From Gammaproteobacteria bacterium (GTDB lineage: Bacteria; Pseudomonadota; Gammaproteobacteria; S012-40), in the NCBI GenBank assembly GCA_029884425.1, contig JAOUHV010000010.1:1-64000 (forward strand): DNA of 64,000 nt. Direction: 5' to 3'. Below, piece by piece: positions 17,460 through 26,119 of this stretch. A model generated the notes under the pieces. It worked only from the letters and a program-made list of their open reading frames with translations. It searched no databases and had not been told where the DNA came from. Every line of letters starts with the position of its first letter. Positions within the stretch are counted from its first letter, which is position 1. Made by a program: the position numbers and the translations under genes.

Positions 17460-18528
17460 TCGAAGCTTGCTGCAAGGTGATGTTGCGTTGCAGCAATTGT
17501 TTGACCGTTTCCTCACGCTGCTGACGCGGCAACTTTCCTAGCTTTTTTATGCTATTCAGGAATGTTGGCCAGTCTTTCTGTGAATCAAGATACAAGGCAT
17601 AAAACGCGGGTGTCTGCTGCAAATACGTCATGCTCGCGGTTATGTGGGCGTTATTTAGTGGGCGCGCAAACCAACTGTCGAAGGCATTTGGCCTGGGCCA
17701 GTGTTGTTTCGTTTGGCTATATTTCTGCTGCAGGTCGGCAAATACTTGTGCCTTGTCATGGCGCTTTGTCTCGGTCGTTTGATTGGACGAGTAGATCTGG
17801 CGAAGCTGTTGCGATGTTTCCAGTAACAGTTGACGGAATTCGGCGTGTTGCCGGGTTAAGTCAAAGTACTCATTAAGTTTGTCGGGATGCTGGGTTTGAT
17901 ACCAGCGCACCATTCCAAGGCGAGCCACGGCGGTGGCCATGCTTTCATTAAAGTCAGTTTCGCTGGACAAGTAGACGACCTGATGCGCCAGTTCATGAAA
18001 AATCAATTCAATGCGACGATTGTCAGACCACTGCAACATCGTGTTCAGTAGTGGGTCATTAAACCAGCCCAAAGTGGAATAGGCGCTTACGCCTTCTACG
18101 CTAACGTCATAACCTTGCTGCGCCAAGCTGTCAGCCGTGAGTTTCGCTTCGGTGGCGTCGAAATAGCCACGATAATTCAGGCAGCCTACCATCAAATAAC
18201 ACCAGGATTTGGGTTCCAGCGAAAACTCGCCTGCCGCGAATACATTCCAGACCACATAGGGGCGACCAAGGTCGGTATAGGTTGTGTAGCTTTTGTTGTC
18301 TGGAAGCGCAAGTTCGTTACTGGCGAATTTACGAGCTTTGAGCATTAACGCCAGGCGCTGTCTAAAATCCTCGGGTTGAGATTGGTCATGAATCACATCA
18401 TCAATCGGTTTTTTAGGCCACCAAACTTCTAAATGACCTTTTACTCCCTGAGAGTAATATTGGACTGAGGCGCAACCGGATAGCAGTGCGGTGATTAATA
18501 GCGTTGCTGTCAAGCGAAGTGTAAACAA
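17452..18528 (-). CDS. Predicted lipoprotein aminopeptidase (COG4324 family)
   Basis: 358 residues. The N-terminal lipoprotein signal has lipobox LLSGC (Cys19). The zinc-protease signature HELAH is at residues 178-182, with NES at 194-196 likely providing the third (Glu) ligand. This matches the predicted aminopeptidase family PF10023/COG4324; substrate and physiological role are not established. Near residues 110-120 is the conserved WCYLMVGCLNYRGYF. The gene is convergent with sspB (8-bp overlap) and divergent from cca. Confidence 0.8.
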   Translation of the reverse strand: MFTLRLTATLLITALLSGCASVQYYSQGVKGHLEVWWPKKPIDDVIHDQSQPEDFRQRLALMLKARKFASNELALPDNKSYTTYTDLGRPYVVWNVFAAGEFSLEPKSWCYLMVGCLNYRGYFDATEAKLTADSLAQQGYDVSVEGVSAYSTLGWFNDPLLNTMLQWSDNRRIELIFHELAHQVVYLSSETDFNESMATAVARLGMVRWYQTQHPDKLNEYFDLTRQHAEFRQLLLETSQQLRQIYSSNQTTETKRHDKAQVFADLQQKYSQTKQHWPRPNAFDSWFARPLNNAHITASMTYLQQTPAFYALYLDSQKDWPTFLNSIKKLGKLPRQQREETVKQLLQRNITLQQASTT

Positions 18529-18597
18529 GGCTCGTACCTATGATGATAATTGATTAAGCTAATCCTATTCGAACGCATTGGTAAGGATAGGTCAATC

Positions 18598-19851
18598 ATG
18601 AAAATTTATTTGGTAGGTGGAGCCGTTCGCGATCGCCTGCTGAGCCGACAGGTGAGCGAGCGTGATTGGGTTGTCATCGGAGCAACACCTGAACAAATGT
18701 TAGCACTGAATTATCGACAAGTCGGTAAGGACTTTCCGGTGTTTTTGCATCCTGAGACGTCCGAAGAATATGCTTTGGCCAGGGCGGAAAGAAAAATCGG
18801 ACCAGGCTATACAGGATTTGCTGTTGATGCGACACCGCAGGTGAGTTTGGAAGAAGATTTGCGCCGCCGCGATCTAACCATTAATGCGATGGCTGAGGAT
18901 GAAGCGGGAAATATTACTGATCCCTATGGCGGCATGCAGGACTTAAACGCACGAATACTGCGACACGTGTCAGAGGCGTTTGTTGAAGATCCATTGCGGG
19001 TGTTGCGAGTTGCGCGTTTTGCGGCACGATATGCGACCTTGGGTTTTTGCGTTGCCGAACAGACCATGGATCTGATGCGACAAATAAGTGCTGGCGGAGA
19101 GCTGGCGACTATCGCACCAGAGCGAATTTGGGTTGAAACACAAAAAACGCTGCAGGAAGAAACGCCTTCGGTATATTTTGAAGTGCTGCGGCAATGTGGT
19201 GCGCTGCAACAGCTGTTCCCTGAGCTGGCTGCATTGTGGGGCGTGCCACAACGAAAAGATTATCACCCTGAAGTCGATACCGGAATACACACGATGTTGG
19301 TGGTTGATGCCGCAGCAAAGATATCATCCGATGTTGGGGTCAGACTGGCTGCGCTGTTGCATGATCTTGGCAAGGCGAAAACGCCCGCAGAAATATTGCC
19401 ATCACATCATGGGCATGAAGTTGCCGGTGTGCCACTTATCAGAAAACTATGCGACCGAGTTCGTGTCCCTACCCAAATGAAAGAATTGGCAATGCTTGTG
19501 GGCGAATATCATACCCATGCGCATCGAGCATTGGAACTTAAGCCTGTGACTGCCTGGAAATTGTTGGAAAAGCTGGATGTCATGCGCAGGCCAGAGCGAG
19601 TAGAGCAGTTTTTGATGGCCTGCTTGGCGGATTGTCGCGGCCGGCCTGGATATGAAAATGAGCAGTACCTGCAGGCAGACTATCTACGCGAGCTGGCAAA
19701 TGCATGCAGGAGCGTCTCAACGACAGAATTCTTGACTCAGGGGTTAACGGGTAAAGCGGTTGGTGCAGCGCTCTTGCAGCGTAGACTGGAGCGGATTGCG
19801 GAGATAAAACACGATTTTACCCCAAATAATAAGCCGTTTGATAATAGTTGA
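18598..19851 (+). CDS. cca: CCA-adding tRNA nucleotidyltransferase with HD domain
   Basis: 417 residues. It adds or repairs the CCA end of tRNA. The N-terminus has the class II signature (LVGGAVRDRLLSR, then ERDWVVIGATPEQM), followed by RRRDLTINAMA and the LRVARFAARY region. The C-terminal HD phosphohydrolase domain (LAALLHDLGKAKTP, near residues 255-270) is the extra 2',3'-cyclic phosphodiesterase part found in gammaproteobacteria. ATG 18598 follows AAGGA at about 10 bp; an upstream in-frame start at 18550 would add non-homologous residues. Confidence 0.92.
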   Translation: MKIYLVGGAVRDRLLSRQVSERDWVVIGATPEQMLALNYRQVGKDFPVFLHPETSEEYALARAERKIGPGYTGFAVDATPQVSLEEDLRRRDLTINAMAEDEAGNITDPYGGMQDLNARILRHVSEAFVEDPLRVLRVARFAARYATLGFCVAEQTMDLMRQISAGGELATIAPERIWVETQKTLQEETPSVYFEVLRQCGALQQLFPELAALWGVPQRKDYHPEVDTGIHTMLVVDAAAKISSDVGVRLAALLHDLGKAKTPAEILPSHHGHEVAGVPLIRKLCDRVRVPTQMKELAMLVGEYHTHAHRALELKPVTAWKLLEKLDVMRRPERVEQFLMACLADCRGRPGYENEQYLQADYLRELANACRSVSTTEFLTQGLTGKAVGAALLQRRLERIAEIKHDFTPNNKPFDNS

Positions 19852-19924
19852 TTCGAATTTTTCCTAAGGTTGGATTCAGAAACTGCAACTACGATCATTA
19901 TTGCTGTCTAATAAGGAGTGGAAT

Positions 19925-20392
19925 GTGCGGGTGGAAAAGTTGGCATCTGAAGATCGAATTGACGTGCTGATTTTTCGTGTCGATGGGCGCCTACTTTGCC
20001 TGTCAGCACATTTTGTAAATCGCATAATTCCACTGGTACATATTGAACCGATAAGGAATTCAGCCAATTTTGTCGTTGGCAAAACCATAATTAATGCAGA
20101 ACCCATCGAAGTCTTTGATTTGACCGAGAGACTGGGGAAGCGTCGGAAGTATGGATATGCCATGGATGCATCTTTGTTACTTCTAAATAATTCAGGGGCA
20201 AAAAAGGCATTTGTTGTGGATTCTATAGAGGATGTTGTCAGTATATCCTGCTCATCAAAAACAGATGTGGTTCACCCTGTTGTATTGGAAAAATATGGTC
20301 AAGTCCTCATGATCAGTGACTTGGAGGTGGTCGTGGACTATGCTCAATGTGGAATGGAAACCGATCTAGTAATTAACCTGGGGAATGAATGA
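19925..20392 (+). CDS. CheW-like coupling protein (WspB-like position)
   Basis: 155-residue single CheW domain (VLIFRVDGRLLCLSAHFVNRII, NFVVGKTIINAEPIEVFDL, AFVVDSIEDVVSI). CheW proteins tether CheA to a chemoreceptor. A GTG start is chosen because AAGGAG lies 6 bp upstream; no in-frame ATG is available. First gene of a six-gene chemosensory operon. The order cheW-cheR-cheW resembles wspB-wspC-wspD. The DNA is visibly more A+T-rich than cca upstream. Confidence 0.8.
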   Translation: MRVEKLASEDRIDVLIFRVDGRLLCLSAHFVNRIIPLVHIEPIRNSANFVVGKTIINAEPIEVFDLTERLGKRRKYGYAMDASLLLLNNSGAKKAFVVDSIEDVVSISCSSKTDVVHPVVLEKYGQVLMISDLEVVVDYAQCGMETDLVINLGNE

Positions 20393-20393
20393 A

Positions 20394-21806
20394 ATGACTC
20401 GGGTGTATGAACGACAGCCTAGCGAGTGTGGGCAAAAAATAGCCGCATTGCTCAGGGAGAGAACATATATCACGGTCCAGTCCTATCAGTCAGAGAGTTT
20501 AGAAAAGATTGTTGCTGAACTGATTAATGATTGCGCAATGCAGTCATGTCTAGAATTGTACGAATTTCTAAGGTTGGCGTCTCACCTTAGTCCGCCATGG
20601 CAAAAATTGATAACCAAAATTGCGGTAGGCGAAAGTTATTTTTTTAGAGATAACAATTTAAGACAGTTTTTAACTCAGAAGTACTTCCCTCAGCTAATAA
20701 ATAAAAAGCGAAATATTGGAGATCATAGTCTAAAAATATGGAGTGCGGGCTGTTCGGCAGGGCAGGAATTGTATTCTGTCGTATTTATCTTGGATGAGTT
20801 GCTGCCAAAAAATGAAGTTTGGAATATCACGGCAGTCGGAAGTGATATTTGTGAGGAAAGTATTGCGAAGGCGAAGAAGTCTGAATATGGCGCATGGTCA
20901 TTTCGAAATATCGATCCTGTGGAAGTGGACCAATTTTTTGAAAAAAATACCAATGGGGGGTATGTAGTAAAAAAAATATATCAGGAAAAGTGTGAATTCA
21001 AAATGCAAAACTTAGTGGATGTTGATGAATGCATTGATGGCGAGTGTGGAAAATATGATCTAATCTTGTGCAGAAATGTGTTGGTTTACATGGATTCAGA
21101 TTTGGCGTCAAAGATCAGTGAAAAATTGATAGGCCAATTGAATCTGGGAGGCGTTTATATTCCGGGAACTATTGATACAGTTAATGAGGATTATTCGCTG
21201 GCTCAACGTGGTGGCTATGGCGGATTGACATATTGGACGAGATTCCATCCGGATAAAGACGAAAATTTCACTGAAAAAGCTACTCATGTGAAGTTTAGAT
21301 TGCCCGATGCGGATGGTGAAGATGCTGTAGTTTTACAGTCAGAGACTGAGAAAGTTAAGAAAGCTATTCCTGAACTTCGTGATGCAGAAGATTTAAATAT
21401 AGATAGGCTGGCAAATCATGGAATGCTTGAGGAAGCGATCGAATCTGCGGAGCTGTATCTGGTACAAAATCCCTTTGATTATAGTGTTAAGTTTACGCAG
21501 GCACTGATTCAAATTGAATTGGGGAAATATGAAGTCGCAGAGAGGATCATTAATGAAATTCTCCTGGTTAGCGATAGGTTTATGGATGTTTACTATTGTG
21601 CAGCGAAGCTGGCATTCCGACAAAAAAAATATCAGGTCGGTACTGAGTACCTGCTAACAATGCTAAAGAAATACGAAGAAAATGCAGAGACAATGCGGAT
21701 TGTAAAGGCTGGCGAATTGACGATTCCAGAATTGCTGGATATGGCCAGGTCTGACATTGATCGATATGGGCGGGCAGCGAAAAAAAGTGATGGAAATGAT
21801 TTGTAG
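20394..21806 (+). CDS. CheR-type chemoreceptor methyltransferase with TPR tail (WspC-like)
   Basis: 470 residues. The CheR domain (about 1-275) shows GESYFFRD, the SAM-binding loop WSAGCSAGQELYS, AVGSDICEESIAKAK and CRNVLVYM. It methylates receptor glutamates. The C-terminal part (about 335-465) is helical with TPR-like repeats (MLEEAIESAELYLVQNPFDY, IELGKYEVAERIINEIL), as in WspC-type enzymes of alternative chemosensory systems. ATG 20394 is favoured over 20385 because GGGG is then 10 bp upstream; both overlap or abut the preceding cheW. Confidence 0.85.
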   Translation: MTRVYERQPSECGQKIAALLRERTYITVQSYQSESLEKIVAELINDCAMQSCLELYEFLRLASHLSPPWQKLITKIAVGESYFFRDNNLRQFLTQKYFPQLINKKRNIGDHSLKIWSAGCSAGQELYSVVFILDELLPKNEVWNITAVGSDICEESIAKAKKSEYGAWSFRNIDPVEVDQFFEKNTNGGYVVKKIYQEKCEFKMQNLVDVDECIDGECGKYDLILCRNVLVYMDSDLASKISEKLIGQLNLGGVYIPGTIDTVNEDYSLAQRGGYGGLTYWTRFHPDKDENFTEKATHVKFRLPDADGEDAVVLQSETEKVKKAIPELRDAEDLNIDRLANHGMLEEAIESAELYLVQNPFDYSVKFTQALIQIELGKYEVAERIINEILLVSDRFMDVYYCAAKLAFRQKKYQVGTEYLLTMLKKYEENAETMRIVKAGELTIPELLDMARSDIDRYGRAAKKSDGNDL

Positions 21807-22347
21807 TCGTGCTTACAGCTATATGCCATCTGAGGAATCTGATGTTATTGAGTTGCGCTCAAGGCTGGAACGTGTGGAATCAGTGGTAAAGACAGATATT
21901 TTCCCGGAAATTCAGGATGAGGATCATATATTCTTTTATTTGGACGAAGGACTATTTGCATTACATTGTAAGCTGGTAGAGAAGATTGTAGAGTTTAAGC
22001 ATATTTTTAAGGTGCCATTTTCGCCTGACTTTGTCGCTGGCGTTATTAATTATCATGGAGAGTTGGTTACAGTACTTGATTTAGTTGAGTTATGGCGACA
22101 TGAGAAGGGTGTAATGGAGCCAAATCTCGTTATAGTCCTAAAGTCCGGTGAGCGAATGCTGGCGTTTTGCGCTGACAAAGTGGTAAACGGAAAAGTCTAT
22201 GTTGCAGGCTTCAATAAGGAAGTTGGAGAAAAAAAAGGTGATATTTTTGTCGATACGAGCATTTTTTTTGGAAAAGACAAGGTTGTTCATGTGAATGCGG
22301 ATCTTCTTTTTGAAGATGGTGCGCTAGAAGGGCTAATAAAGGAGTAG
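21790..22347 (+). CDS. CheW-like coupling protein (WspD-like position)
   Basis: About 185 residues. A short N-terminal extension is followed by a CheW domain (about 45-185: IFFYLDEGLFALHCKLVEKIV, PDFVAGVINYHGELVTVLDLVEL, NLVIVLKSGERMLAFCADKVV). It overlaps the methyltransferase 3' end. The start is uncertain: ATG 21790, ATG 21796 and GTG 21787 are all possible and none has a good ribosome-binding site. A second, divergent CheW in the same operon is typical of Wsp-like systems. Confidence 0.75.
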   Translation: MEMICSRAYSYMPSEESDVIELRSRLERVESVVKTDIFPEIQDEDHIFFYLDEGLFALHCKLVEKIVEFKHIFKVPFSPDFVAGVINYHGELVTVLDLVELWRHEKGVMEPNLVIVLKSGERMLAFCADKVVNGKVYVAGFNKEVGEKKGDIFVDTSIFFGKDKVVHVNADLLFEDGALEGLIKE

Positions 22348-22351
22348 CGAA

Positions 22352-23881
22352 TTGTTTGAAAATGACGTGTGGAAAATAGACTCGGTTGAGTGGGAGTCTA
22401 GGAAAAAATATATCGGATTTGATGAGGTCGATATCCGTATTCTGAAATCGCTTCATTCATTGGTAGAAAAAAATGCAGATGGAATAGTAGATTACTTCTA
22501 CGGAAATATTGAGCGCCATCCAGATTTGCTTTCCATAATTGAGAAATCTAATTCGTCAGTATCTAGATTGAAAATTGTCCAAAAAAAATATCTGATAGAA
22601 CTATTTGAGGGAGATTATGGTGAGTTGTATTGTAATCGGAGGTTGAGAATTGGGTTTATTCATAACAAAATTGGACTGACGCCAAAGTGGTATCTTGGTG
22701 CATATAGCGTATATTTTCAGCTGATAAACCCTCTTATTCAAAAAAAATATCGATTTTTCCCGAAGAAAAGACAAAAGGCTGAGCAGGCGTTGACCAGGAT
22801 TTTGTCGCTGGATTCCCAGTTGGCAATAGAATCTTATATCTACTCGATGACAAAATATATTGAGAGCGTGACTTTTTCCAAGGGGGAGATAGAGTCGACA
22901 GTTGCTTCATACCGGGCCGCAATAGAGCAAGTGTCCCATGGAAATTTGCGTATAAAACTGGATGTCGAAGATACCAAGGGTGATGATATGTCCGCTCTTG
23001 GCGGTCATATCAATCACATGGTCAGCAGTTTGAGTTCGATGAGTTCTTCGATCAAGTCCGCATCAAGCTCGTTAATGGTAACCTTAAGCGAGTTGCAGTC
23101 CGCGGCAAGCATGCAATCAGCAGCGGCATCACAGCAGGCTGTCTCCATTAATGAAACAACCACAACCCTTGAAGAAGTCCGTGTCAGTGCCAATCAAACC
23201 CTAGAGAAGGCGACGACGCTTGGAGCCGCCTCTGAAAAGACGCGCAAGAAAGGTGAGGATGGCTTAAGAGCAGTGGAGAGAATGATTGCCTCGATGGATG
23301 AGTTAAAATTTCGCGTCGATGGTATTGCGACAAACATATTGGCTCTAAGCATGCAGATTCAGCGAGCAGGTGAAATTGTTGCGATGGTAAGCGGGTTATC
23401 GCAGCAGTTAAAAATCCTTGCGCTGAATGCATCCATTGAAGCGGTTAAGGCGGGAGAGTTTGGTAAAGGGTTTGGGGTGGTTGCTGCGGAAGTTAAGAGT
23501 CTTGCGGAACACTCTCAGCAGGCAACATTGCAGGTGCAAAGCATATTGACAACCATTAGGGACTCCGCCGGCAAGGCGGTGATGGCTACTGAGGAAGGGA
23601 GCAAGGGTGCAACTGCGGGTGCAACTATTGTGGTTGACGTTGGCGAATCCATTCGGGAGCTAATGGGTGTTATTCACGAAGGAAATATCGCTAGTCAACA
23701 AATTGTGGCGGCGATTAGGCAGGGGAAAGCAGGGATTGATCAGATTGCAGCAGCTATGGAGGAAATTAATTTTGTAACCAGGCAGTTTGTTAGCGCAACG
23801 AAACAGACGACAGAAGCTGCTGCGGATTTGGGGAACATCGCTAAAACTCTGGATGATAGTGTCGGTGTATACACTCTTTAA
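22352..23881 (+). CDS. Globin-coupled sensor chemoreceptor (soluble, HemAT-like)
   Basis: 509 residues, no transmembrane segment. Residues about 10-175 form a sensor globin: the F-helix signature RIGFIHNKIGLTPKWYLGAY gives proximal His104, and Tyr50 is a candidate distal ligand. Residues about 230-500 are a methyl-accepting signalling domain with the hairpin tip LALNASIEAVKAGEFGKGFG, followed by VVAAEVKSLAEHS. HemAT-type proteins bind O2 at haem and signal to CheA. The gene uses a TTG start, supported by AAAGGAG 7 bp upstream. It sits between cheW and cheA, exactly where this operon needs its receptor. Ligand (O2, CO or NO) is inference. Confidence 0.88.
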   Translation: MFENDVWKIDSVEWESRKKYIGFDEVDIRILKSLHSLVEKNADGIVDYFYGNIERHPDLLSIIEKSNSSVSRLKIVQKKYLIELFEGDYGELYCNRRLRIGFIHNKIGLTPKWYLGAYSVYFQLINPLIQKKYRFFPKKRQKAEQALTRILSLDSQLAIESYIYSMTKYIESVTFSKGEIESTVASYRAAIEQVSHGNLRIKLDVEDTKGDDMSALGGHINHMVSSLSSMSSSIKSASSSLMVTLSELQSAASMQSAAASQQAVSINETTTTLEEVRVSANQTLEKATTLGAASEKTRKKGEDGLRAVERMIASMDELKFRVDGIATNILALSMQIQRAGEIVAMVSGLSQQLKILALNASIEAVKAGEFGKGFGVVAAEVKSLAEHSQQATLQVQSILTTIRDSAGKAVMATEEGSKGATAGATIVVDVGESIRELMGVIHEGNIASQQIVAAIRQGKAGIDQIAAAMEEINFVTRQFVSATKQTTEAAADLGNIAKTLDDSVGVYTL

Positions 23882-23896
23882 AAGGTATGGCGATCA

Positions 23897-26119
23897 ATGG
23901 AGTTAAGTGAAGAGCTGAAAATTCGCCTAAAAGCGATGTTCCAGCTGGATTTGGCGAAGCAAGTGAAAACGCTGCAGGGGGGCGTTCTAACTCTAGAGAA
24001 GCAAAATTTGGCCGAAGATGAGCGCGCACATGCTATGTCGGAGATTTTTCGTGCGGCGCACAATATCAAAGGGACTTCTGCCAGTATTGGTCTTGATACG
24101 GTAAGTCAGTTGGCTAAAGAGCTTGAGGAGTTGTTTTCATTTTTACGCGACTCAACCCTGGCGCTTCCTGCAGTTGCGGCAAACCTATTGCTGGATATTT
24201 GTGATTTCCTTCCTGAGCTTGCCCGGGAGGAGAAAGGTTCTTCTCAGAAAGCAAGCAAGATTATCAGTGATTTGCAGAACTTACTTGTGGCGATAAAGGC
24301 GGGTAGTGGTGATGCGTTATTGCTAAGTGAGTCGATGTTGTCGACTATCTCTCCCGGGATTTCTCCTGATTATTTGCAAAAAAAAGATACTGATGATGCG
24401 TCATTAGCGGTCGTTCGCCAATTGGAAGAATCCGCAGAGCAATTGGTATTGGGGTCATCGGGGGTTGCTGATCTTTTGTTATCAGTCGCGGAAATTCATG
24501 AGCAACTGTTAGGGCTCAGTGAGTTGATTGATCAGTGCAATGAAATTATGGCAAGGGAGAAAGATAGGTCACGGAGAGTGGCAATTGAACGAGTTTCAAT
24601 TTCCCTTGGTAGGTTGCTTGGTAGAGTGGGCGGTGGATTTGATCATGTGAATTATTTGGGTTCCATGGCATCAGATCATTTGAAGTCGGCAACTGTCGTT
24701 TTGAATGAGCAAATTAAAAACTTCAGGTTGATGCCGGTTGATCTTTTGTTTTTGCCGCTACCAAGACTTGTTAGAGATCTTAATCATCAGCTAGGGAAGC
24801 AGGTGAAGTTGGTGATGGAGCATGGAAATTTCTCGGTAGACAAACGGATAATCAAAGAGCTGGGGAATGCCATTGTCCATTTGGTAAGAAATGCGATGGA
24901 TCACGGTATTGAAGGGGTGGATGAGCGGAATGGTTGTGGAAAATCTATGGAAGCAACGCTATTCATAGAGGCTAGAAAGAACAATGATCGATTTGAAATA
25001 TCAATTAGCGACGATGGTCGTGGCATAGACCGAGATATGATTTATAAGCGCGCAGTTCAAAAAAATATAATTGAAGAATCGGCGGTTATGACAGATGAAG
25101 ATAAAGATTCTCTAATTTTTCTTCCTGGATTTAGTACTGCTGAGGTGGTGTCAGATATCTCTGGCCGAGGCGTTGGGCTTGATGCTGTTTATAATACAGT
25201 GGTCTCATTGGGTGGATGGTTGCGTTACACGACAAATGTAGGCAAGGGGACGAGATTTGATTTGTCGTTGCCAATTTCCATGCTGGCTGAGCACGGTGTT
25301 GTGGTAAGCGTTGCTGGTCAGCTCTATGCTTTTCAAACCATTTGGGTGGATTCGGTCGTTGATATTGCTACATTGAAAACTGAAGCCAGGCAAAATAAGG
25401 TGGGGGTGGTCATTGATGGTGATTGGGTTCCGTTGGTAAATCTCTCAGATTTGTTCGCGTTATCTCCTGTGGATGCTATTAATGATAAAGCAATGTTTGC
25501 CGTGGTTGTAAAAGATTCGTTGTCACGTATTGCCTTTGTTGTTGATGACGTTGTTGGTGATCGGGAGTTGATGGCAAAGAAATTGAATTTTCCCCAAGTC
25601 GGTTCAAAAATCATTAGTTCTGGAGCAATGACCAGTGCTGGCGAAGTGATATTTATTCTGGATCATCGAGAACTTGTTGATTATGTCTCTCGGGAGAATA
25701 AATTTGCAGAGTCTGGTGTTGCCATGCCAGCGAGAGGGGATGGCCATGTCTTGGTGGTTGATGATTTGATAACTTCGCGAACATTGATTCGTTACATCCT
25801 GGAGGCGGTTGGTTTTAAAGTGACTTCTGCCGTTGATGGTGCAGATGCCTGGAAAATGTTAAGCAACGGATTGGTTGTCGATTTATTGGTGACTGATGTG
25901 CAGATGCCAAACATGGATGGTTTTCAATTGACACAGAATCTTCGTTCTGACTCTCGCTTTACAACGCTGCCGATTATCATCGTGAGTTCTTGTGTGGATG
26001 CAGAGAGCTATCAAAAAGGCATGGACTGTGGGGCAAATGCCTACGTCGGCAAGAAAGATTTAGAGGCGACCGCTTTAACGCAAATGTCGCAGACATTGCT
26101 GAAGAAAGGGTTGCATTAA
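23897..26119 (+). CDS. Hybrid CheA histidine kinase with C-terminal receiver (WspE-like)
   Basis: 740 residues. An N-terminal Hpt domain has phospho-His55 (AAHNIKGTSASIG), then a dimerisation region, a HATPase domain with N box IVHLVRNAMDHGIEG, G1 box DDGRGID and later GRGVGLDAV, a CheW-like regulatory domain (about 485-615), and a receiver domain (about 625-740) with phospho-Asp667 in LLVTDVQMPNMDG. Fusion of CheA to a receiver is the WspE/FrzE arrangement. Stop overlaps the cheB ATG by one base. Confidence 0.88.
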   Translation: MELSEELKIRLKAMFQLDLAKQVKTLQGGVLTLEKQNLAEDERAHAMSEIFRAAHNIKGTSASIGLDTVSQLAKELEELFSFLRDSTLALPAVAANLLLDICDFLPELAREEKGSSQKASKIISDLQNLLVAIKAGSGDALLLSESMLSTISPGISPDYLQKKDTDDASLAVVRQLEESAEQLVLGSSGVADLLLSVAEIHEQLLGLSELIDQCNEIMAREKDRSRRVAIERVSISLGRLLGRVGGGFDHVNYLGSMASDHLKSATVVLNEQIKNFRLMPVDLLFLPLPRLVRDLNHQLGKQVKLVMEHGNFSVDKRIIKELGNAIVHLVRNAMDHGIEGVDERNGCGKSMEATLFIEARKNNDRFEISISDDGRGIDRDMIYKRAVQKNIIEESAVMTDEDKDSLIFLPGFSTAEVVSDISGRGVGLDAVYNTVVSLGGWLRYTTNVGKGTRFDLSLPISMLAEHGVVVSVAGQLYAFQTIWVDSVVDIATLKTEARQNKVGVVIDGDWVPLVNLSDLFALSPVDAINDKAMFAVVVKDSLSRIAFVVDDVVGDRELMAKKLNFPQVGSKIISSGAMTSAGEVIFILDHRELVDYVSRENKFAESGVAMPARGDGHVLVVDDLITSRTLIRYILEAVGFKVTSAVDGADAWKMLSNGLVVDLLVTDVQMPNMDGFQLTQNLRSDSRFTTLPIIIVSSCVDAESYQKGMDCGANAYVGKKDLEATALTQMSQTLLKKGLH